From: Perognathus longimembris pacificus
Lineage: Eukaryota > Chordata > Mammalia > Rodentia > Heteromyidae
Length of the DNA stretch: 64,000 nucleotides
Assembly: GCF_023159225.1 (NCBI RefSeq)
Contig: NC_063181.1
Location: 4,361,606-4,425,605 of the forward strand
Reading direction: 5' to 3'
This document shows, one piece after another, positions 35,190 through 46,440 of the stretch. Every line of letters starts with the position of its first letter. The stretch's first letter is position 1. The notes beneath the pieces were generated by a model that saw only the letters and a list, made by a program, of their open reading frames with translations, searched no databases and had not been told where the DNA came from. A program made the translations under genes and the position numbers.

Positions 35190-38100
35190 GTGAGCCGACG
35201 GGGTCTGACTCTTTCTTTTCCTCTTTTTTTTTTTTTTTTTGGTCAGTTATGGGGCTTGAACTTGAGGCCTGGGCACTGTCCCTGAGCTTTTCTTGCTAAG
35301 GCTAGAGCTCTATCACTTGGAGCCATAGCACCTCTTCTGGTTTCCTTGTGGGTAATTGGAGATAAGAGTCCCCTGAACTTTGCCGTCCAGGCTGGCTTTG
35401 AACCGGGATCCTCAGATCTCAGCCTCCTGAGTGGCTAGGATGACAGGCGTGAACCACCTACACCTGGTTGACTCTTTCTTAAACAAGTCCCTTGGCCCCT
35501 TAGAAGGAAAGAAGTTGTACTCTTGATTTCCCTAAGTCACAGTGAAGAGGTGAGGTCAATCCAACAGGCCTCCGTCCCGCCGGCCAGGGTGGAGCCCCTC
35601 CCAGCCGCACTGCCCGCCATTGACATGACCCAGGCACGGGAAGGTGACTGTCACGAGGCCCGGTAGCTGTCCAGAAGTAGGTACGGACAACGGACGGGGC
35701 TTTGGTCAACCACAGGCCTGTCTCTGTACCTTTCACTCGTTTCGCTTGTCCAGCACGAGAGCAAAGCTACCCGCGTGTTTTCGCAGTCACTTCGTGCGTA
35801 GCCCTTAGAGCTTCTGGGAACGCGATGGCCTCTCACTCTCCCCAGGGAGGGCTGTGTCTGGACTATCAGTTTTTCAGTACTCTGCAGGGTGCACATTCTT
35901 TTAGATCCTAGATCCGATTCTCCCCAAATGGCCCTACTTCTCTCCCGGTGATGGGAGCGCCACATTGACTTCAAGCCTCTCCTCCCCCTCAACAAGCCAG
36001 ATCGCCCCCAAGAAGTAGGGTTATACGAATAAATTGGGTCCTATTGGTATTTCTGAGATGGGCTAGAAATCTAAATCGAAGAAGAAATATGCCTAGCAGT
36101 TGACACTCCATTTCTCACCAACTGAAAGATCTGGGGTGTAACAAAGGCGTACATCGTTTTCCTTGTGAGGGAGTGTGCCATTCTAACCAGAGGAAATGAG
36201 AAAGACCATCTTCTGCACTTGAAAGATGGCATTCAATTCCCCGGTACTACAAACGGCAGTGAACGCTATCAGTAGTGCTGACCGTTGGGTACGAAGCCCT
36301 CGGGGGGGGGGGGGGGCAGGTGAGGTCTTTGAAGAACAGGGGCCTGGACAAGAGCGTCGGACCCAGGAAGGGAAGGGCTCTCCGAGGAGAGCCGTGCTGT
36401 GGGGAGCAGAGGCAGTGGGCTTAGACTGTACTGGACACAGAGGCCAGGCAGCAGCAAGGACTGTCCAGCTGGGAACACAGTGTGACATTGAGTCAGGTCT
36501 CCCTGTGGGGGCCAGGGAGCTTTCTTCAGTGGCTGCTTGTGCAGACACACTCTGCGGGGGACATGGGGGCAGGAGCAGGCTCGGGGGGGGGGGCTGCCCT
36601 CCTTTCCATCCATGGTGAAATGCAGTCATGGACGCAGAGCTGGTGGAGATGGTGTTATGGGAAGAAGCTCTGTGGGGGAGCTTTGGCCCCAGACAGTGGT
36701 GGAGGAGTCGCTGGGGCAGGAAGGCTAGCAGAGGGGCATGCTGGCCAGGTGTCTGACCCCATGCTGGTCTTCTCCAGGTGGACTGTCTGCAAGCCTTGCT
36801 GCATAGCCCCTCTGTGCTGGTGTGTGTGGGGAATGAGGCCCTCAGGCCTCTGGAGGTAGACGATGCTGGGGAAACCAGGACTGGAACTGTATCCGGGCTG
36901 ACTTCACAGAGCAAAAATGGTGAGTTGGGTCTGTGCTTTCTTTCCCAGTCTAGCCTGGGCTGGATGGAGGGGGGGGGGCGGTCCCGTAGGGCAGGCATCC
37001 CGTTGAGACGAGGCAGGAGACGGCGGCTGTGGCCCGGGTTCTCGGGCCGCCCTGATTTGTGGAGTCTCTTGCTCCTTCTCTGGGTAGAGCACTTGCTGGG
37101 AACGAGAGAGAATGTGCGGCGCAAGGCGGCGAGGGTTTGGAAATCCCGAGTGTCACGTTGCTAGGCTCTAAAACAACTTCCTTGGGAACCACGGTGGACA
37201 CGACGTCACGGAGGTGCCTCGTGGAGTCATCCGTGGTTGTAGGCAACAGAGGTGGCCTGGAGCGGCCACAGGGCGCAAACAGGTGATGACTGCGATTGTC
37301 CATCCATCCACCTGACCACTTATAAGCCAGAACGCCTCCTCTGCGCCAGAGGAGGTGGTTTAAACATACACACATATTCATACGCGTACACATGTGATGC
37401 AAAATGGTTAGGATCACAATAGGCACCCTCTAGTGAATAAGCCAAGTCCTAGCCTTGGTGAGACTCTGTGAAAACACGAGCAACAGTGGCGTTACGGACT
37501 GCGGCACCTCCGGGAGGAGGCAAAGGTCCTTGCTCAGGTTCAGGCCCAGGCCCGGGCTCTGGGGAGCCGCGAAGCTCGCTTCTGACTAGATCTACAAGGG
37601 GTCTGTCCTGCTAGCCATGAGCTCAGCTTCGGCTGGCCCTGCCCTCCCAACGGGCATACCTCGGGGGATGAGGTAAGACACGTTTAGCCATCCATTCTTT
37701 CCCAGGGCCATTTCCAGTCCCCAGCAGTCCCTTTGCCTCGCCGGAGTGCAAGCTGGACTATCCATCTGTCATTGTATGTTCTGGCCCTCCCCCAAATGAT
37801 TTATCAGTTCGATGCGCGAGGGTCATTGATCGCCACGCACAATCGCAAGCGCACGTTCCATGCACTAAGCTCAATACATAGCAAGCACTGCCGGAAGCGT
37901 GCTCGCTTTGTACAGGGAACGCGCAACGCGAGGCGTGGCCGCGCATTGTCAAAGCAAACCTACCGAGCCAACGGACGGACAGCGCTGCCCATCTTTGGCC
38001 GTTCAGAAGGCCGTTCTGCCTCCAGCGCCTCGACGGGCGGCTGGCAGCCGGGGGGGCTGGGTTCAGACTTCATTCTGTGGCTCTGCGGCTCCCCACGGCA

Positions 38101-41100
38101 CCCCTGCAGAGGGTTCTTTGGGAACGGCCTTGCTCTTGCACTACGCTCCTGCCGCTCACTGCTTTCCCTCTCTTCTCTCGCTCTTCTCTGCGTACCAGGT
38201 CGCTGGGGACCAAAGGCCAAACAGAGCGAGATCCATCTGCGGTCCAGATCTGGGGGGAAGCCACCACCGTCTTCCTCACTGTCAGCCAAGTCTGGTGACC
38301 ACCCCCCCTCCGGCCATCCTGCCTGCACGGGGCCTGCCCCCCACAGCCACCCTGGGGACGTGCCCACCCGCCCCGGGCCCTTGGTGGCCGGCGACAATGT
38401 GGAGAAGAATGTCCACGTGAACGAGGACGGCAGCCTGTCTGTGGAGATGAAGGTCCGCTTCCAGCTCCTGGGCGAGGACGCCCTGCTGTGGTCGCAGAGG
38501 CTGGGCTGGGCGGGCGCCCGCTCGGCGGTCCCCGGAGACGCGGGGCCTCCCTGCCGCAGGCCGGAGGGCCGTCCCTGCGGCTCTGTGGAGTCTGGGGCAC
38601 CGCCAGGGTGCCGGGGAGCCTTCGGTACAGACCGGCAGCCGGGGCCCAGCTACGACATCTGGAGGAACCCGCTGTGCGTCCCCCGGGAGGGGCAGCCAGC
38701 TCCCAGGAGGACCTGGGTGCCCACCCAACGCGCCCACTGCGGGTACTACAGGCGCCAAGGGACCCGTGGCCCGGAGAGCATCGGCCCGGCCTCGAGTGCT
38801 GCCAACGCTGACACTTCCGAGACAGACTCCTGCGACCCCAGGGCCCTGGAAAGTGGGGGAGACAGCCGCGGCCCGTGCCCAGGCTCTGCGAGTGCCGCGC
38901 AGAGCAGGGTGCAGCAGGAAGCCGGCCAAGGCCCGTGCACGGAGGGACGGGGGCCCCGTGGCCTCCTGGGGCCTAGAACCCGGGGTGTCGCGAGGGCCTT
39001 TTCTGACTCATCAGCCAGCGCTGGGCCTCCCGGGGAGACCGGCAAGGGGGGTGGTCAGCATCCTGCCTGCCCGAGAAGAGCTGCGGCTTCCCGGGGGAAG
39101 GCCACCCAGGCCCGCAGCCCCAGGGCCGCCGCGCTCAGCCCTTCGTCTGGGAGCCACAAGGACCTCCGGGCGGAGAAGTGCGGACCGGGCGCCCGGTGCC
39201 AGCAGCCCAGGAGCCGGCTGCCCCCCCGGAGTCTGGACTACGCGCGCTCTTGGGGTGCAGAGGGAGGCTCCACCCCGCCTCCAGCCTCGGCCCCGGCCCC
39301 GCCCAGCCTCCCGGCCCTGCACCGGGCAGCCCGGAGAGGCCGTGCCAGGCGCTGCCCCGCACACCGGCCGGCAGCCCTGCCGGCACCGAGGCCGCCCGCC
39401 CGGAGAAGGGCCTCCCTCGGCGGCACGACGCCAGGCTCTCCCCAGAACCCACCCCGGGCTGGAGGACAGGCTCCCGGGGGCCCGAGGCCACCCGCCCTTG
39501 GCTCCCAGGACTTGGCGGTGGCCGCGAGTGACTCGGACGGTGCTTCTGGGTCCCATCGGCCCCGGGTGGCCTCTGAGGAGCCGGCGGGGCAGACCAAGTG
39601 CGGGGGGCACTCCTCGGCCCCCACACGAGGGGCGGGCAGCCTGGGGGACGAGGCTGGGAGCACCCCCGAGCCCCCCTCCTCCCCCTCCTCCTCCCCCTCC
39701 TCCGTCCTGCTGGATGGATGTCCCGGGGGTGGGGAGTCCCGAGCCCCCCCCCAGCGGCCGCTGCTCACGGACGGAGGCCGGCCCGGCCTTGGGGGACCCG
39801 ACTCAGGCCTGCTGGGGGCGCAGCAGCTACGTCCCCACCCCCCCGGGGCAGCCCCCCCGGGCACGGACGCGCCCCTCGAGCTGCGGGGCGGACGGCGGGG
39901 CGGGGCCCGGGAGGGGGCGGCCGCGGACCTGTCCTCGCGCCCCGGACGCCCCGCAGGCGCGGGAGGAAGACCCCGGCGCGGGGCCCGGCCGTCTGCCCCA
40001 CAGCTCGCCGGACGCCATCATCCGGGGGTGGCTGGACGACATCCCAGAGGCACCGGTGCTCATGGGGTACGGGGCGCTGGGGGAGCCCCCGGAGGCGGGC
40101 GGCGGCGGCCCCGAGGGCCTGGGCGCGGAGGAGGGCCCCGGGGACGACGCCCCTTCTCTGAAAGGCTCGGTGGCGCTGGCTGGGGCCCGGCGGCCCTCGG
40201 AGGGGGAGCCAGCAGAGGCCCTCCCGGCGGGGAGCCCTACGGGCCCTGAGCCAGAAGCCGCCCCCCACCCGGGCAAGGCCCCAGGAGAGGCGTCCGAGCC
40301 CCGGGAGGCCCAAGAGGGCGCGGGGGCCCGTGGGCGCGCTGGCGGGAGCCCGTGGGCGCTTCCCGGAAGGGCGGCCGCCCCCGCGCAGGTGGTGAAGGCC
40401 CTGCTGGGCGTCGGGCGGGACCGGCCCAGCAGCCTGCCCGAGGTGTCGAGCGCCGCGGCCCGCAGGCTCGGCCGCGCCGCCGGGGCCCTGGTCGCCTGCC
40501 TCGCCCGGCTCCACTTCTTCCACGAAGATCGCGGGGCCCCGGCTGGCAAAGCGAGGCGCCCGGGCTCCTCCGGGTGCCCGGAGCTACTGAGCGAGCTCTC
40601 CCCAGCCCTGTGGCCAAGGGGCGGCCTGGCGCGAGGCCGCGGGGACGCGGGCGTTGGGGTGCTCGCGTCCCCCCAGGCCCTGCCGGGGACGGAGGGCTTC
40701 ACGCCCACCTCCTCCTCGGGCGTGGACGTCAGCAGCGGCTCGGGGGGCTCGGGGGGCTCCGGGGAAGGCAGCGGGCCCTGCGCCACGGAGCCGCCCCCGA
40801 AAGCCTCCCACGGGCCAGATCCTGGAACCCTGAGGTGTCCCCAGGACTTGGGCGCCCCACCGCCAAGATTCCCCACCAGCGCCCCCCACCTCCAGGAGCC
40901 GGGAAGGGACGGCGGGAGGCAGGAGCCAGGCCCGGGGCCGGAGGAGGCGCGGGCAGAGCGCACGGAGGGAGGAGGGGGGGCTGAGGAGGAGCGAGCCCTC
41001 CAGCAAGGCGCGCCCGGGGCTCGCTCTGGGGACGCCGAGGGCTCGCCGGAAGACGCGGGGGTGCCGGAAGAGGAAGCCGGAGGAGGCCCCGAGGGACCCG

Positions 41101-42578
41101 CGGAGCCCCCCGAAGGTTCCAGTGGCCCGGACTCCCGTGGCAGGCAGGGCCCACGCGGGTCGCCGGGGCAGGCTGCTTCGGAAGGGCCGTCCGGAGGCGC
41201 TCCGATGGGCCCCGCGTCTGGAAGGGAGAGCACGGCCCCGGCCCGCGGGGGCTCCCGGGACCCCGACCCCCGCTGGGTGTCCCAGCTGCTCCGGAAGATG
41301 GAGAAGGCCTTCCTGGCTCACCTGGCCGAGGCCGCGGGCGAGCTGCGGGCGCGCTGGGACCTGCAGGACGGCGGCGGGCTGGACCCCGTGGTGGCCGAGC
41401 TCACGCGGGACGTGGGCCTGCGGCTCCACGCGAGCACGGAGCGGGAGCTCCGCAAGGTCCGCAGCCGGGCCGGGAGGACCGCGCCGCCCAGGACGGTCCC
41501 CGCGCCTCCCCCAGCAGCTCTCCCGGCACAGGCGTCCCTGCAGACCGAGCGGCGCCGCCGTCTCTGGGGCCTGCACAACCTCTCGGGGTTCCCAGAACCG
41601 GGCCACGGCGGGGGGCTGCTGCCCCCGGCCCGGGAGGACGGGCCCGCCCCGGGCGCAGGGCTGGGCAGGGAGGCCGCGGGGGAGGACGCGTTCTGCCCTT
41701 GCCATGCCTGCGCCAGGAAGCCAGCGGCCCTCCCGCCCCCCCATTCCACCGCGGGCGCCCCCATCAGGAAGGCCTTTGACCTTCGGCAGATCCTGCAGAA
41801 GAAGAAAGGAGGGGGGGCAGAGCCTTCCCCGGAGGCCGTCCAGGGGGTGGGGGGAGCGAGGGTGCTGGGGAAGGGAGAGGGGGGCGAGGACAGCCAGAGG
41901 CCCCTCGGGAAGGAGGACCCCCAGCCCCAGGAGGCAGGGGGCGCCGAGTACCCCGAGAGGGAGGCGGCCGCCCCCAGCGCGCTGGAGCTGGACGGCGTGA
42001 CGGAGCAGGGGGGACCCCGGGGCCGGGGCTCGGAGGAGGGGGCCGCTGTAGAGGCCGAGGGGGGACAGGCCGAGGGGGGCTGTGAAGCCAGAGAAGAGGG
42101 GCAGGCAGAGGCAGAAGACGGACATGAAGGGAAGGGAAAGAGTGGCTCTCTGGTGGATCCAGGGACGAGCCCGAGAGGGGAAGCTTCTAGAAGGAGCAGT
42201 CTAAACCAAGAAGGGAGGCCCACACCACCGGCTCCCCAGAGTCCAAGCCCCCCAACACCGTCTGCCACCCGTGGCTGCCCCGTCGCAGAGCCCCCGGGAG
42301 ACCGCTCCCCGGCCTCCCGGCAAGGCGCCAGCGCGGACCCCGGGTGCCCCGACGTAGGAGCTCGGGGGGCTCCGCGTGCCGAGGGAAAAACCACCACCAT
42401 GTATCCAGAAAGTTCCACTTCGGAGCAAGAAGAAGCCGCTTCAGACCCAGGGGTTCCAGTGCAGGGGGCGGAGGGAGACGACGATGTGGGAGGGGACGAG
42501 AGGGCTTCTGGAAGCTTCTCCCGCACCCACGCAGGGGACAGGGCAGAGCGCTTTGGCCGGGACGACTTGGATTTCTAG
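34602..42578 (+). CDS. RP1L1: RP1L1 (retinitis pigmentosa 1-like 1), spliced CDS with apparent frameshift
   Basis: Exons 34602-35189, 36778-36919 and 38199-42578 give about 1,702 residues if one base in a C run is discounted. RP1L1 is a microtubule-associated protein of the rod and cone connecting cilium and outer-segment axoneme, working with RP1; human mutations cause occult macular dystrophy. Two doublecortin (DCX) domains lie at about residues 34-106 and 145-227. A block conserved with RP1 follows (NEDGSLSVEMKVRF). Then come a long low-complexity region and conserved islands: GWLDDIPEAPVLM, KAFLAHLAEAAGELRARW and IRKAFDLRQILQKKK. Phases are 0 and 1. Length fits mouse (about 1,860) better than human (about 2,400), which has extra C-terminal repeats. 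The frame changes at 39744-39752. Confidence 0.96.
35190..36777 (+). other. RP1L1 intron 2
   Basis: This 1,588-nt intron is bounded by GTGAGC and TTCTCCAG. Besides the SINE at 35220-35468 it holds a G13-type run near 36301. No other feature is seen. Confidence 0.9.
35218..35468 (-). repeat. dimeric SINE with target-site duplication in RP1L1 intron 2
   Basis: A reverse copy starting with a T18 tail, then GGTCAGTTATGGGGCTTGAA, TCACTTGGAGCCATAGCACC and CAGGCGTGAACCACC. TGACTCTTTCTT occurs at 35206-35217 and 35469-35480 as a target-site duplication. Insertion begins 30 bp inside the intron. Confidence 0.9.
36778..36919 (+). CDS. RP1L1: RP1L1 exon 3 (end of DCX2)
   Basis: VDCLQALLHSPSVLVCVGNE completes DCX2, then the linker ends SGLTSQSKNG. 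The acceptor is TTCTCCAG before 36778 and the donor is GTGAGT at 36920. The length of 142 nt leaves phase 1, which joins correctly to exon 4 to give the G of NGRWGPK. Confidence 0.95.
36920..38198 (+). other. RP1L1 intron 3
   Basis: This 1,279-nt intron is bounded by GTGAGT and CGTACCAG. No transposon copy is recognised. A plus-strand open frame runs into exon 4 from 37733, but it precedes the acceptor and is not conserved. Confidence 0.9.
38199..42578 (+). CDS. RP1L1: RP1L1 exon 4 (terminal, large) with +1 frame change
   Basis: The acceptor CGTACCAG ends at 38198; the exon opens RWGPKAKQSE and ends RFGRDDLDF, then TAG. Up to about 39743 the homologous frame is the one continuing from exon 3 (for example SLGDEAGSTPEPPSSP and VLLDGCPGGGESRAPP). 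From 39753 on, homology is in the next frame (GRCSRTEAGPALGDP and CWGRSSYVPTPPGQPP). The join is a run of nine C. Without correction, translation stops at 40249, giving about 926 residues. The region is extremely GC-rich, so spurious open frames exist on both strands. The C-terminal glutamate/glycine-rich part is short. Confidence 0.94.
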
Positions 42579-43221
42579 GCGTCAAGTGGCAGAGGAGTCC
42601 GGGAGCTGCTGGTTATCATGGTATTCTCTCTACCAGCCGACGTCAGGCTCGAGTCACCAGAGACACCCAAGGACCGTGGACCAAGTGTGGAAGCGACCGG
42701 GGACCTTCCAGCCGCGTTTCTATTTGCGTCGGCTTTTCCCTAACACATGTTTCCCATCGATCTCCTGTTGTTTTTCTCCTCGGCCTCTCCGAGCTCTTAC
42801 CTCATTCGACTTCCAGGTGCTTTTTCCACCCTCTCCCCCTTTGCTGGTCTGGACTATTTCTGGCGACTCTGCAGATGTGGATACTTGGGGAAAGTAGATA
42901 AATTCAGGGTCTTTGGAAAAAAGTTTATTCTCAGCCCCCAGAGGTTTTCCCCCCCCTCTAAATTCATAATTTTTATTTTTAAGTGGGGGATATAAGTGCA
43001 AAAACTCAGGAAGGAGGAACTGCGGTCTCCCCTCTGCTAATGCAGGGTTCTGGTAGTAACTGGAGTATTCCTCTCCATCCTGGTCCTGGCATCTGCAGTT
43101 GAGATTGTTCCTGTGTGAAAAGGAACAGTCTGCTTTAAGATAACACACCTAAATAATCCCCAGAGCTTCCTAAGCCTAGCTTTTAGCCAGTGAAGACTGT
43201 TCCATTGTGAGGTGTATCCTT

Positions 43222-43430
43222 TGCTAAGCCAGGTGCGGGTGGCTGGTGGCTATAATCTTAGCTACTTAGGAAGCTGAGGTCTGAGGACTGTAATTCAGAG
43301 CCAGCCCCTGAAGGAGAGTCTGTGAGATTCTTGTCTCCAATTAACCAGCAAAGAGCCGGAAGGGGACCTGGATTCAAATGGTACAGCGCCAGCCTTGAGC
43401 TAAAAAAGTAAGGGGCCGTGCACCAAATTA
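43222..43430 (+). repeat. dimeric SINE
   Basis: AGCCAGGTGCGGGTGGCTGG, CTTGTCTCCAATTAACCAGC and CAGCCTTGAGCTAAAAAAG show the full dimer order in plus orientation. Confidence 0.85.
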
Positions 43431-43559
43431 ACTAAACTGCATTATTTCTCTGATGTTGGCTATTTATGCTTCCATTAATTTGTTCTGAATTTTCCCCCCT
43501 GAACGTGTGATTCTTTCTTGGATTCTCAGACCTGAGATGATTGTATTACACAATGTGAT

Positions 43560-43772
43560 TTTTTTTTGGTCAGTTGTGGGGCCTGGGTGCTATCCCTGAG
43601 CTCTTTTTGCTCAAGGCTAATGCTCTATCACTAAGAGCCACAGCACCATTTCCAGTTTTTGAGTGGCTAATTCGAGATAAGAGTCTCTCAGGGACTTTTC
43701 TGCCCAGGTGACTTTGAACTGTGATCCTCAGATCTCAGCCTTCTGAGTAGCTAAAATTACAGGCGTGAGCCT
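43560..43772 (-). repeat. dimeric SINE
   Basis: T9 tail, GGTCAGTTGTGGGGCCTGGG, CTCAAGGCTAATGCTCTATC and TACAGGCGTGAGCC, the reverse of the same dimer as at 43222-43430. The two copies lie about 130 bp apart in opposite orientation, an inverted pair. Confidence 0.85.
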
Positions 43773-44410
43773 TGATGTGACTATTTCTAATGTTCTTCAT
43801 ATACTTTGGACCGATTGTTTTTCTAAAAGTATGAATTAACTTCACCTAGCCCTCCCTGTCCTCTTTTTTTTTTATATATTGTTCTTAAAATGAGAAATCA
43901 TTTGCTAATTTTATGGGCATAAATAGCACTGCATTTCAATGTGGTGCTGTTTTAGATGTATTTGATTATGAACAACATGGAAATTTTTTCTAGATATTTA
44001 AAAATCCATTTGCACATAAATTATGCATATGCCTTTTACCAAGTTTTCTACTGAGATCCTAGCTTTATTTTTTAAATAAATTTATTTCATTTGCCCTTTG
44101 TCGCTTAAAAAAATGACATACTATTTGAGTATGCCCCGTGGCATGGCAGTGTGAAAGAAAACTCTAAAAAAAAATGGCTAAATGGTTAAAAAAAAAAAAG
44201 TAAATGACTCAATGGTTGAAAACTTAAATGGTTAAATTGACTTGGTGCACTTAAGACAATGTGTTTTAGAGGGATGAACCCATTCAAAGTACACTGTAAA
44301 AAAAAAAAAAAAAAAAAGGACACTGGCGGCCTCCCTAGAATGACCCCAGTGAACTCTCCACGGGCTGTTGGCACGTGTTGATGAGGCAACAAACGAAATA
44401 AAGCTGGTTT

Positions 44411-45506
44411 AAAAATTAGAATGTTAAGTGTGATTGAACTCACCTTGTGTGCTGCTGTAGTAGAGAAACCGCACCCTCCGTAGACCACACCTGGCTGGTG
44501 CTGGCCGGGCCTGCTCTGCCGGGGTCCCACCCGACCTGGGGGGCTTCTCCTCCGTGCCACCTTCCCCCCGCCCAGCGGTCTCCCCCGCGCACACGCCGTC
44601 GCTCCACGCCGCCTCCCCCGGCCTCCCCACGCGGGGTCCAGGCGAAGGCTGGGGGGGCTGAGGGCTCTTCCCCCCCGAGGGGTGACGGGAACGGCAGGGG
44701 CCAGAGGCCGCTGGAGGAGAGGCCCAGCGGCGACGCTGACCATGACGGCCAGAGGACCGGTCATCCGAGCCCTGGACAGGCGGCCATGGGGGCGGAGTGG
44801 GTCCGCGGCCGTCGGGTGGGAAGGACGCGACGAGACCCCCACCCCAGCGTGAGCCTCCTTCACCGTGAGCGTCAGAGGTCAACGGGTCCGTGGACTCGCA
44901 GGCTCGTCTGATACGTGTGCGCGTGCACGCGCGGGTGTATCTGCGTGTGCGCCTGCCGAGCAGGGGCCGGGGCGCCGCCTCACTGAAGCGGGGCTCTGGG
45001 GACCCCCGGGAGGGGCCTGAGAGGTGCTGCTCTAGAACGCGAGGGCTCTGGTTGGCACAGACGAGGTGGAGCAGGAACTATGGAACCTCCCTCGGGCATT
45101 CCCAAAGACATGGCCGGAGCGGGCTGCTGGGGGTCGGGGTCTGCGGGGGCCTCGTCCTGAGCCTCCGGAAGGACAGAAGGACGGACGGACGGGCTTCACC
45201 AGTCCCTGCAGTGCCAGGCCTGGCCGGCCGTGGACAGAGAAGCAGCAGCAACAGCTGGGCTCTAAGCCAGGTGTGGGCTCCTGGGGTGGGGGGGGGGATC
45301 AGCCAGGTGAGACAAGGAGAGGCCCCGAGCTCCCAGAGGAGGGGTCCGGCACAGCGGGGGGGACGCAGTCTTCTGTCTTCCAGATGTTTCTGCCGGGGGT
45401 GGGGCTTTCCTCACTGACCAGGCTTCCCACTCTGCCCCCAGCTCTCCCGTGATCGGAGTCAGTGTCCCGGGAGAACCGAGGCTCTCCTTGGTCCCGAGAG
45501 CGGAGA

Positions 45507-45538
<32 letters not shown>

Positions 45539-45880
45539 GCACACACACACACACGTCTGCTGCCCCAGAGGAGCCGGCGGGGGGCCAGGTGACAGCCCGC
45601 CCCGTCTATAGACACCAGCCTTCCAGGGCCCGCAGCGAGCCATCGCTTCGCTCTGCCCTCGGAGCCGGAGGCCACCGCCCCAGGTGCCGCCCCCCCCCCC
45701 CCCGCCCTGGAGCAGGTGCAGGCCGGCCACTTCCCGCAGAGACCCCCAGAGGTCAGGTGCCTCTCAAGGTCACCCCGCAGCCCCGGTGAGGGCCGGGGTT
45801 AGAGCGAGGAGAAGCCGGGCCTGGCTGGGCTGCGGCCTCCTCCCCGCTCCGTGGGGGGTGGGGGCGGGCGGGGAGGGCAG
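44411..45880. other. GC-rich flank, no gene seen
   Basis: High GC and CpG with only chance open frames. It contains the (CA)n at 45510-45556 and C tracts near 45690. Nothing resembling an exon with conserved coding was found. Confidence 0.6.
45510..45556. repeat. (CA)n microsatellite
   Basis: About 22 CA units with CG interruptions near 45533-45541. Confidence 0.95.
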
Positions 45881-45884
45881 CCTT

Positions 45885-46440
45885 CAGCCTAATTAGACAC
45901 CGTAGAGGAGCGGGGACACGGGGGGCCGTGCTCGGAGATTAGCGCCCACTCCATAGATCATAGACACGCCAAGGACGTAATAAATAATCTGCCCAAAGGT
46001 TTTAAAGGTAAAAATCAGCAAACCATTAATAACGTCCCCAGCCCCATACATCACGCTGAAACCTTCCCATTACGCTCCCGAGCCCAGGCACATCTTCTGG
46101 GCCGCCCTCCCCCACCCTTTCCAGTGTGTTCTGCAGCTGGGGAGCCCCCCTCCCCCCTCCCCCCCCACTCCCCTGCAGCCTGGGGAACCCGGGAAGGGTG
46201 CTGTGGGGTTGGCCACGCCGGGTGTTTTGCCCAGTGTGTGGGCACAGAGAGGTGGGGAGGAGGGAACCCCGGGGTTCCCTCCTTGTTCCCTCCTCCCCCC
46301 TCAACTTCTCCCCATGGAGGGAGGGAGCCCATGGCCACAACCCCTCCCCAGCTCGAGGCAGGAATAAGGCCGCCTCCCACTTGGCGATGAGGGGCTTAAT
46401 TAATTAACACAACAGGGTCACTTTAAATAGAATTGCTGAT
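45885..46440. promoter_or_regulatory. AT-rich homeodomain-motif cluster (candidate enhancer)
   Basis: Inside GC-rich flank, islands of AT-rich unique sequence carry CCTAATTAGA (about 45888-45897), GAGATTAGCG, CGTAATAAATAATCTG, CCATTAATAACG and CTTAATTAATTAACAC (46393-46408). These are homeodomain-type cores (TAATTA, ATTA). No repeat explains them. It lies 3.3-3.9 kb downstream of RP1L1. Confidence 0.3.

Larger units (their letters stand above)
42579..44410 (+). other. RP1L1 3' UTR and immediate flank
   Basis: The first 600 bp are repeat-free and probably 3' UTR. No AATAAA or ATTAAA occurs in the first 1.4 kb after the stop; a GATAAA variant is at about 42896. Canonical AATAAA hexamers are at 44075-44080 and 44397-44402, both beyond two SINEs. 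The transcript end is undecided. At 44160-44240 the motif ATGGYTAAA recurs about four times, and an A20 run lies at about 44298-44318. Confidence 0.5.

Noticed and set aside
38766..39743. Third-frame open reading upstream of the RP1L1 frameshift point
   Set aside because: It is open only because the DNA is GC-rich. RP1L1 homology up to 39743 is in the other frame.
39827..42125. Antisense open frames of 468 and 513 codons opposite RP1L1 exon 4
   Set aside because: They are shadows of a GC-rich exon, with proline/glycine/arginine-rich composition and no known family.
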